Shown here one piece after another: positions 1 through 5,172 of a DNA stretch of 5,172 nucleotides. Origin of the DNA: Bacteroidales bacterium (lineage in GTDB: Bacteria > Bacteroidota > Bacteroidia > Bacteroidales > JAADJA01); NCBI GenBank assembly GCA_029934735.1, contig JAOZLR010000206.1, positions 1 to 5,172 of the forward strand, given 5' to 3'. The notes under the pieces were generated by a model. The model searched no databases, was not told where the DNA came from, and saw only the letters and a list, made by a program, of their open reading frames with translations. The stretch's first letter is position 1, and each line of letters opens with the position of its first letter. The position numbers were made by a program, and so were the translations under genes.

Positions 1-131
1 AGTAGAACATCAGGCATCTGATTTAATTCATTATCTTCGGGAGCAACCAATACCGGAGGACTAATCTTAGTTTGAGCAAAAAGACTAACCGATAAAATTG
101 TAATTAAAAATGTATAAAGTAATTTTTTCAT
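1..131 (-). CDS. Exported protein, N-terminal fragment (cut by left window edge)
   Basis: The frame opens with ATG at 131 and runs without a stop to the left edge, giving 43 complete codons. The product begins MKKLLYTFLITILSVSLFAQ, a clear Sec signal peptide: two lysines, a hydrophobic core and a likely signal peptidase I cut at or near FAQ/TK, a common ending in Bacteroidota. There is no cysteine, so it is not a lipoprotein. The mature start, TKISPPVLVAPEDNELNQMP, resembles the opening strand of fibronectin-III/Ig-like modules in Bacteroidota surface proteins (pattern P-x-L-x-x-P-x-D/N-x-x). That is a resemblance, not an assignment. The gene starts 30 bp after the stop of the propeller gene, with no visible terminator or Shine-Dalgarno between them, so co-transcription is likely. 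The function is unknown. It may be another T9SS substrate, but the C-terminus needed to tell is outside the window. Confidence 0.8.
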   Translation of the reverse strand, partial: MKKLLYTFLITILSVSLFAQTKISPPVLVAPEDNELNQMPDVL

Positions 132-161
132 CTTGATATATTTTTGCAATTGATTTTAATA

Positions 162-3100
162 TTACTTAATTATAACAAATTTTGAAGTTGCAGTTTTACT
201 TCCTGCAACAAGCCTGACAATATAAGTTCCTTTATTCAGGTCATTTACATCAATGTTAAGTGTCTGATGTCCTGATTGAAGATTATCACGTGAAGCCGAT
301 TTAACAACCCTACCCTGAATATCATAAACACTCAACTCAACATTTGAGTTTCTATCAAGGTCGAAGGCTACAGTAGCGGATGTAACAACCGGATTAGGAT
401 ATATTGATATTTGAGAAAGAGTTTTGCTCTCAATAGTGTGATCATCATAACCTACTTCACCAAATGTTTCACATCTGAAAATTCCTCTACCGTATGTTGC
501 AGCGTATATCATACCAGAATTTTCTATTCCGGGATATATCTCCCAGCTTTCTTGTCCTGATGCCGGATCAATGGTAGTAATTGTAAAAGTCTTTTTAAAC
601 AGATATTGCTGCTTAAGTGCAAATACAGGAACTTCATTCATTTCGTTATAAGCCTGATACCATTCACCTGAAGCAACATTATCAGAAACCCAGATACCTT
701 TTTCTGTTCCAATAACAGCAACATCATCAGGATGCATCTCAAGGACTGAAGAATATATCGGCATTTGAGGAAGGTCTCCCTGTACTGAGGTAAAATCAGG
801 ACTATCACTCAAAGCATTTTCAGTGTAAAAGACATAGTTGTTATTTCCATAATTACCCAAAGTAACCATAACTTTATTGGCATCAAGAGGGTCAACAGAT
901 ATTGAAGTAATAACCTGAGCATTACCTTCATTAAACGCAATTGTATCTGTAGCAATTATACAGCTACTACTCCTTACATCTGCCAGATCATAGTTATATG
1001 CATAGGCAATATTTGAAATGCGATACAATTCACCTTGTTGTGTTCCGACCCAGGCATAGTTAGCATCAGCTGAATATGCCAGACACTGAGGATCACCTAC
1101 AACTCCGTAATGATCAACATCCGAAATCAAAAACCACTCAGGATCAACATTGAACTGTAACCCTTGAACTGTCATCCATATCTTATCGGTAGCAGCAATG
1201 AATAACTTTGTTGAAATAATATCTTTAACTCTTAAAGTGTCGCCTTGATTCATCGCATTAGAAAGTGTATAATCAAAAGGACATTTTGAATTACTACTTC
1301 TAATAATCACCTTATCATCAGCCTCATAATCCTGAAAAGCTATAAAATTAACTGAGTCTCTGCTGTTTTCATTATTATAACACTCCCATAACACAACAGG
1401 AGTAAGGAAGTTTTCGCTGCTGATATCAGTATCTAAATACATACTGGCATAATCAAAGCCCATTGTTTCCGACCTTCTGAATTGTGCTTTAAAAGCATTA
1501 TTTGGCAAAGGAGCTTTTGAATAAAAAATTGCCGGAGGAGTTTCCCCAACACCAGTCATTTTAGACCATATGTTGGAGATTGCAGCATATCCGCCATCAC
1601 CGCCATCAGGCATTGCAAAATCACCCATATTCCATAAAGCTATCCCCCTGTTTGGCGTACTTGTATTACCATCAATCAGGATGGAGCCGTTATCCTGAGT
1701 ACCACCAGCCACAACATTTGTCTGGCTTGTAATACCAACAGAATAAAACTGAGTAACATTATATTGCTTGTTCATATTCTGAAATGCAAAATCATCGCCG
1801 GATATATTGCATAAGAAGACTCCACCGTCAGAGCCAATAGCCACTTGATTTGGATTATCCGGTCTAAAAGCATATGCATGATGGTCGTTATGAACATATA
1901 AATTACTAAAAATATCTATCTCTGTTCCTTGTGATTTTTTTGTCCAATGAAAATATCCTGAACCATTTGCCCTATAACCAACCCACATATCAACACCACC
2001 TGCAAGAATTTTATAAGGATTATTTGGAAAAACAACTATTGTATTATCAAAATCACCCTGATAATATGTTTCTTCCATAGTTGAATTATTTGCATCAACA
2101 TAAGTAACTGTGCTTCCCAATACATTTAAGTACTCCGAACCACCAGGGCCTACAACTTCCCAGCTCTCACCAGCGTCCTCTGACATATAAATATTTTCAA
2201 GACTTTTGTCTGAAGCAGATGCTGCAAGAGCATAAATAATATTATCGTCTGATGGAGCTATTGCAAATTCTATCCTTCCAACTCCTTCATCTGGAAGCTG
2301 ACCCTCAAGGCCATAAGAAAATCCCACAAAACCATCCGGGCTACCTGACGACACATATCCTTTTCCGTCAACAGCGACAATAACAGTCGTTTCACTGACC
2401 TTAACATCAAATGCCTGGCCAGTAAGATCAATAACAGCACCGGTTGTGTCGGTATAAGAAGCTGTTACCCAGCCATTGCCTGTCCTGACTTTTAGGCCTG
2501 TATTTGTTGCAGCCCAAAATTTACCATCAGAGCCAAGTGCAATTTCATTTACATAAGCCCAATCTATAGTATCATTGTTTGCCTGCGGCTCGGTTCCTGA
2601 AACGAGTGAAAAATTGTCATCGGAATCTGACTTATAAATTCCGGTACCAATAAATCCACCATTATATCCCATTTCACCGAGAGCGGTATAATTATTAGTA
2701 TTAAATCCTTCACCTGTTCCGACATATATTGTTCCATCATCAGTCTGTATCATACAGGAGACGTAAAGATTGCCGGCTGAGATATTAACTTTATGCCAGG
2801 TTGCACCAAAATTTACCGTTTTGAAAATGCCACCTGTAACACCGGCAGCATAAATTGTATTGGAATTCGGATCACGATTATCAAAAAGCACCGCTCTGGT
2901 TCTTCCCCCAATATTATTAGGCCCCATTTCAATCCAATCCAAATCGTTCCCGACTGACGACTTAAGAGCTGCCCTCTCTTTAATTTGCGCTCTCACTTTT
3001 AATTCATCTCTCGGATCAAGAACTCCAGTGATTTGATTATTCCTGATTTTTGCAAGATATTCCTTTGCTTTGATGATACTATTGCCTCCAATAGCATCAT

Positions 3101-3206
3101 TACCAGTACCAGTAACCTCATTTTCAGTAGCTGAAATAAAGAAGAATGCTGTAAATCCTGCAATCAGCAAAGTAACAAAGCCATAAGGTAAAATTCTTTT
3201 TTTCAT
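162..3206 (-). CDS. Secreted BNR/VPS10-like beta-propeller protein with T9SS sorting domain
   Basis: This is a complete 1014-residue gene. Residues 1 to about 26 form a signal peptide (MKKR, then a hydrophobic core ending FFFISA). Residues 91-140 (WIEMGPNNIGGRTRAVLF...IYAAGVTGGIFKT) are the typical first blade of the sortilin/VPS10-like, WD40/YVTN/BNR propeller proteins of Bacteroidota. A canonical Asp box, SEDAGESW, lies at 342-349 and a degenerate one, TVNFGATW, at 130-137. Family-like motifs follow: HNDHHA at 439-444, GSDGGVF at 458-464, GGTQDNG at 501-507 and GGDGGY at 535-540. Residues about 560-700 look like an inserted module, after which propeller strands resume and end with YAATYGRGIFR at 901-911. 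Residues about 933-1014 (ISIYPNP...YDIQGRVV...GTYIVRL...KFVIIK) are a type A T9SS C-terminal sorting domain, so the protein is expected to cross the outer membrane through T9SS and be surface-anchored or released. The start is the only ATG preceding the signal peptide; its leader is AT-rich without a Shine-Dalgarno. Such proteins are often labelled glycosyl hydrolase, but no catalytic set is evident; binding or adhesion is equally possible. Confidence 0.93.
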   Translation of the reverse strand: MKKRILPYGFVTLLIAGFTAFFFISATENEVTGTGNDAIGGNSIIKAKEYLAKIRNNQITGVLDPRDELKVRAQIKERAALKSSVGNDLDWIEMGPNNIGGRTRAVLFDNRDPNSNTIYAAGVTGGIFKTVNFGATWHKVNISAGNLYVSCMIQTDDGTIYVGTGEGFNTNNYTALGEMGYNGGFIGTGIYKSDSDDNFSLVSGTEPQANNDTIDWAYVNEIALGSDGKFWAATNTGLKVRTGNGWVTASYTDTTGAVIDLTGQAFDVKVSETTVIVAVDGKGYVSSGSPDGFVGFSYGLEGQLPDEGVGRIEFAIAPSDDNIIYALAASASDKSLENIYMSEDAGESWEVVGPGGSEYLNVLGSTVTYVDANNSTMEETYYQGDFDNTIVVFPNNPYKILAGGVDMWVGYRANGSGYFHWTKKSQGTEIDIFSNLYVHNDHHAYAFRPDNPNQVAIGSDGGVFLCNISGDDFAFQNMNKQYNVTQFYSVGITSQTNVVAGGTQDNGSILIDGNTSTPNRGIALWNMGDFAMPDGGDGGYAAISNIWSKMTGVGETPPAIFYSKAPLPNNAFKAQFRRSETMGFDYASMYLDTDISSENFLTPVVLWECYNNENSRDSVNFIAFQDYEADDKVIIRSSNSKCPFDYTLSNAMNQGDTLRVKDIISTKLFIAATDKIWMTVQGLQFNVDPEWFLISDVDHYGVVGDPQCLAYSADANYAWVGTQQGELYRISNIAYAYNYDLADVRSSSCIIATDTIAFNEGNAQVITSISVDPLDANKVMVTLGNYGNNNYVFYTENALSDSPDFTSVQGDLPQMPIYSSVLEMHPDDVAVIGTEKGIWVSDNVASGEWYQAYNEMNEVPVFALKQQYLFKKTFTITTIDPASGQESWEIYPGIENSGMIYAATYGRGIFRCETFGEVGYDDHTIESKTLSQISIYPNPVVTSATVAFDLDRNSNVELSVYDIQGRVVKSASRDNLQSGHQTLNIDVNDLNKGTYIVRLVAGSKTATSKFVIIK

Positions 3207-3374
3207 ATTAATTTTATTTGATTAACATATAATAAATTGAACCTATTTAAAAATCAAAATACTCTCAATCAACAAATTACATTCCTAACAAAAATCTAAA
3301 AAACGAAATTACAGTTTACCAATTCAAAACCTGATAAGTAATCTATATTTCAATCATATCCAACCATTGCTCTA

Positions 3375-3398
3375 AAAGTGGCACAAGTTACACCTTTT
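3375..3398. repeat. Interrupted dyad, operator-like
   Basis: The core GTGGCACAAGTTACAC (3379-3394) is symmetric at GTG/CAC and AC/GT, and the flanking AAA/TTT extend the symmetry. Eight of twelve position pairs match across the 24 bp. It forms a relatively GC-rich island in an otherwise A/T-rich gap, about 32-55 nt downstream of the inferred transcription start of the propeller gene. It could be a protein-binding site or a weak leader stem; chance is not excluded. Confidence 0.25.
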
Positions 3399-3438
3399 TT
3401 AAATATATGCAAGGAAGTTTTTACTAAAAATATTTCAA

Positions 3439-3468
3439 CAAAAATAAAAGATTTTTTAGAAAAATCAA
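3439..3468 (-). promoter_or_regulatory. Bacteroidota-type promoter candidate for the propeller gene
   Basis: Read on the minus strand, TTG (3468-3466) is followed after exactly 19 bp by TATTTTTG (3446-3439). This matches the Bacteroidota primary sigma pattern, TTG at -33 and TAnnTTTG at -7, with the usual 19-21 bp spacer. It is the only perfect TAnnTTTG I found on this strand in the gap. Transcription would start near 3430 and run into the propeller gene about 225 bp downstream. In sequence this AT-rich such a match can occur by chance. A weaker alternative lies closer to the gene, at 3291-3322. Confidence 0.4.
3450..3466. repeat. Perfect 7-bp inverted repeat with 3-nt centre
   Basis: GATTTTT and AAAAATC flank a 3-nt centre (TAG on the plus strand). 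The repeat fills most of the spacer between the two boxes of the promoter candidate and touches the -33 TTG. That placement would suit a repressor operator. Because it is almost all A/T, it could equally be chance, or a very weak hairpin: on the minus strand it is followed by TTTTATTTTTG. Confidence 0.45.
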
Positions 3469-3604
3469 CCATTAATCAGTAATCGGTATAAAAAAATAAG
3501 TTAACGGTGATAAAAACATTTAATAATGAGCAAATTTGGACAATATTTTTATTTTCCCTATATTGCTATTTATAATCATTCTTTAGAAGAAAATATTAAG
3601 TTGT

Positions 3605-3642
3605 AAAAAATAAAAAAGCTCATATTTTCACGAAAACAGATG
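3605..3642 (-). terminator. Weak intrinsic terminator candidate after the lipoprotein gene
   Basis: Just after the TAA stop of the lipoprotein gene, the minus strand reads CATCTGTTTTCGTGAAAA and then TATG. CAT pairs with ATG and TTTT with AAAA around a CGTG loop, with a small internal bulge. The tract TTTTTTATTTTTT follows. The position and the T-tract are right for a terminator, but the stem is short and AT-rich, so it may be inefficient or not function at all. Confidence 0.35.
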
Positions 3643-3646
3643 TAAA

Positions 3647-5172
3647 TTACCACCAAACCTGCTTGCCATTTTCATCAATTGTAAATATACGCTCCTCTCT
3701 TCTGGAATTATCTGCAACAAGCCAGTAGATTGCACCTGTTGGAGCACTATTAAAAACTATTGGCCCATTACCTGCTTTTTCTTTACCAGCCTCAACCCAT
3801 TTATTATTCCAATAATATAAAGTATAACTTTGTCCATTTTCAAAAAATGCTTCCTCGAAGGTATCAGTTGCATCTTTTGTTACTTTTCTGGTTGTGGAAA
3901 CCAATTTCAGAGTAACCATCTTTTCTAAATCAGGTCTTTTGTATTCAACTTTCCCTGAATCAGAAAGAACAAAGGCATCACCGGCAGGAATAATAGAGCC
4001 GTCATAGTAAAAGGCAGGAATGTAAGCTACTCCAATTCCGACTTCACGAAATGAAACCTTTTGACTATAAACCCTTCCAAAATCAATTGCTTTCCACTCT
4101 CCCGAGTTAAATACGCAAATATAAGCATATTTTGTACTGTCGGGAAGCTCTTCATTAAGCTTTATCTTCACTCTTTTAACCTGAACATAATCAGATGTTA
4201 CATCTTTTATATTACTATTCTTAAGATATGGAGGGGCTTTTTCCCATTTATCCTTTCTCTCGGCGAGGCTGCTTTGTTGTACGGCAAACGTCTTTCTGTA
4301 AACTTTGGCAAGCTTCCCGCCCAATTTATATTCTCCCGGATTAGACTCTCCACCCATAAATATTATTACACTGTCCTTTTTATTTAATGTAGCATTCCAG
4401 GCATGATTGTTTCCTGAATTTGCCCAATAAGGTGTGAAATCGCTCATAACCGGAACGCCATTTGCCCGCATAGCAAAGATTGCCAAATTAGTCATATCTT
4501 CACACCGGCCGGCTTTGCTCTCAAGCATCTCCACAATTCCCTGGTCTGTTGGATGACGGTAATAGATAGGATCGAACCTAAACCATGATTTTATGGAATT
4601 ATTGATAATGGTAGCAGCCTCCAAAGGGTCAGTAGGATCGGTCAACGAATCCTTCACCCAACTAAATTGATTGACAAAATAAGCTCTCCAGTCATCAAGA
4701 GGCTCACTACTACCCCGGTATGGCAATACATACTCACAAAACTGATCGAAACTTAATCTTTTCGACCAGGGGTTGTTATCCCAGGCTTCAAAAGCAAGAT
4801 CAATGTTTTCAATCAGGTAGTCGGCTGTTATTACACTATAATCCTTAATTATAGTATCTACTTTATTATGTATATCCCCTATTTTCGACTCAACAGAATC
4901 CCAACCTGCTACCATATGCTTATAATCAGGATATTTCAAAACATCAAAATCAACTTCTTTTCCAGCTGTATCGACAAGCAAATACTTGATGTAACTATGG
5001 CCTTCCATATTTCCAATCAGGAAATATGCAGCCTCTTCCTTTATAACTTCACCATTGTCTTTATAATGCTGGATTACCTTTTCAAGCTCAGCTCTATTAT
5101 CCCCCGCAAGCTCAAGAACTGCCGTAACATTCTCGGGTTGTTTAAATTCGGGAGTGCCACAAGCAGTCAGGA
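3647..5172 (-). CDS. Transglutaminase-like lipoprotein, start beyond right window edge
   Basis: Visible are 507 complete codons, open to the right edge. An ATG at 5008 gives a 453-residue frame but is internal: 54 in-frame codons precede it, opening with LTACG, a lipobox whose Cys (codon 5161-5159) would be lipidated. The initiator should lie roughly 15-20 codons outside the window. Counting the lipobox Leu as residue 1, a helical N-terminal region (LAGDNRAELEKVIQHY, then AAYFLIGNMEGH) precedes the transglutaminase-like core at about 181-262. The nucleophile is probably Cys223 in GRCEDMTNLAIFAMRANGVP and the His is His256 in NNHAWN. A canonical third Asp is not obvious. KLAKVYRKTF follows, then two probable beta-sandwich segments (about 326-414 and 416-507), and the protein ends ENGKQVWW, as I recall for Bacteroidota members of this group. 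The expected location is an envelope membrane; no acidic surface-export cluster follows the Cys. Papain-fold members can be proteases, peptidoglycan or glycan-linked hydrolases or crosslinkers; the substrate here is unknown. Confidence 0.9.
   Translation of the reverse strand, partial: LTACGTPEFKQPENVTAVLELAGDNRAELEKVIQHYKDNGEVIKEEAAYFLIGNMEGHSYIKYLLVDTAGKEVDFDVLKYPDYKHMVAGWDSVESKIGDIHNKVDTIIKDYSVITADYLIENIDLAFEAWDNNPWSKRLSFDQFCEYVLPYRGSSEPLDDWRAYFVNQFSWVKDSLTDPTDPLEAATIINNSIKSWFRFDPIYYRHPTDQGIVEMLESKAGRCEDMTNLAIFAMRANGVPVMSDFTPYWANSGNNHAWNATLNKKDSVIIFMGGESNPGEYKLGGKLAKVYRKTFAVQQSSLAERKDKWEKAPPYLKNSNIKDVTSDYVQVKRVKIKLNEELPDSTKYAYICVFNSGEWKAIDFGRVYSQKVSFREVGIGVAYIPAFYYDGSIIPAGDAFVLSDSGKVEYKRPDLEKMVTLKLVSTTRKVTKDATDTFEEAFFENGQSYTLYYWNNKWVEAGKEKAGNGPIVFNSAPTGAIYWLVADNSRREERIFTIDENGKQVWW

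Larger units (their letters stand above)
3207..3646. other. 440-bp AT-rich intergenic region without a gene
   Basis: No credible coding frame is present on either strand. From the lipoprotein side to the propeller side it holds a weak hairpin plus T-tract just after the lipoprotein stop (3605-3642), an imperfect tandem heptamer (TAATCAG/TAATCGG, 3473-3486), and a promoter candidate for the propeller gene (3439-3468) with an inverted repeat in its spacer (3450-3466). An interrupted dyad in a more GC-rich patch follows (3375-3398), then an A/T-rich leader up to the ATG at 3206. A second, weaker promoter-like pair on the minus strand is TTG at 3320-3322 and TAGATTTT at 3291-3298, 21 bp apart. 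If the main candidate is used, the propeller mRNA has a 5' leader of roughly 220 nt. I recognised no known riboswitch or small RNA in it. Confidence 0.7.

Noticed and set aside
132..161. Terminator between the propeller gene and the downstream exported gene
   Set aside because: The 30-bp gap is A/T-rich and contains a short TTGCAA palindrome, but there is no stem of useful length followed by a T-tract in the transcript direction.
162..3206. Sialidase or other glycosyl hydrolase function for the propeller protein
   Set aside because: An Asp box is a structural repeat motif found in many non-enzymatic propellers. I could not identify the arginine triad, Tyr/Glu nucleophile pair or other catalytic set of a sialidase, so no enzyme activity is claimed.
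3380..3396. Possible sigma-54 promoter on the plus strand (TGGCAC at 3380-3385)
   Set aside because: The -24 half fits, but at the -12 position (3393-3394) the sequence is AC rather than GC, and TTGC is absent. A transcript in this direction would run antisense into the lipoprotein gene.
3473..3486. Tandem heptamer TAATCAG/TAATCGG as a regulator-binding array
   Set aside because: Only two imperfect copies occur in low-complexity A/T-rich sequence; this is easily chance.
4061..4387. 108-codon open frame on the plus strand inside the lipoprotein gene
   Set aside because: It lies fully antisense to a well-supported coding region with recognisable catalytic motifs. Its translation has no recognisable domain, and it has no ribosome-binding or promoter signal.

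Overview
The window looks like part of a Bacteroidota chromosome, probably from an AT-rich member of the Bacteroidales/Marinilabiliales or flavobacterial type. Four observations support this. The long secreted protein ends in a type IX secretion (T9SS) sorting domain, which is confined to the Bacteroidota and close relatives. The transglutaminase-like lipoprotein has a sequence style and a ...ENGKQVWW C-terminus that I associate with Bacteroidota. The start codons have A/T-rich leaders without Shine-Dalgarno sequences. One intergenic site matches the Bacteroidota promoter pattern TTG-N19-TAnnTTTG. The exact genus cannot be read from the sequence.

All genes lie on the minus strand, so transcription reads from high to low coordinates. 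From upstream to downstream: (1) 5172 to 3647, a lipoprotein with a transglutaminase-like (papain-fold) domain. It is cut by the right edge just inside its signal peptide: the frame is open to the edge and contains a lipobox (LTAC), so the ATG at 5008 is internal. (2) 3646 to 3207, a 440-bp, very AT-rich gap. It holds a weak terminator candidate for gene 1, one good promoter candidate for gene 3 whose spacer contains a perfect 7-bp inverted repeat, and an interrupted dyad further downstream. (3) 3206 to 162, a 1014-residue secreted beta-propeller protein (BNR/Asp-box, VPS10/sortilin-like) with a signal peptide and a C-terminal T9SS sorting domain. (4) 131 to 1, after a 30-bp gap without a visible terminator, the first 43 codons of another exported protein, cut by the left edge.

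Taken together this is a stretch of cell-envelope and surface genes. The propeller protein and the downstream exported protein are probably co-transcribed. The transglutaminase lipoprotein seems to be its own transcription unit or the end of an upstream one, and nothing visible ties its function to the propeller. I see no mobile element, CRISPR array, RNA gene, toxin-antitoxin or defence module. The most notable points are the corrected start of the lipoprotein, the absence of an obvious third catalytic residue in its transglutaminase site, the His/Asp-rich motif cluster and inserted module in the propeller protein, and the palindrome within the putative promoter.
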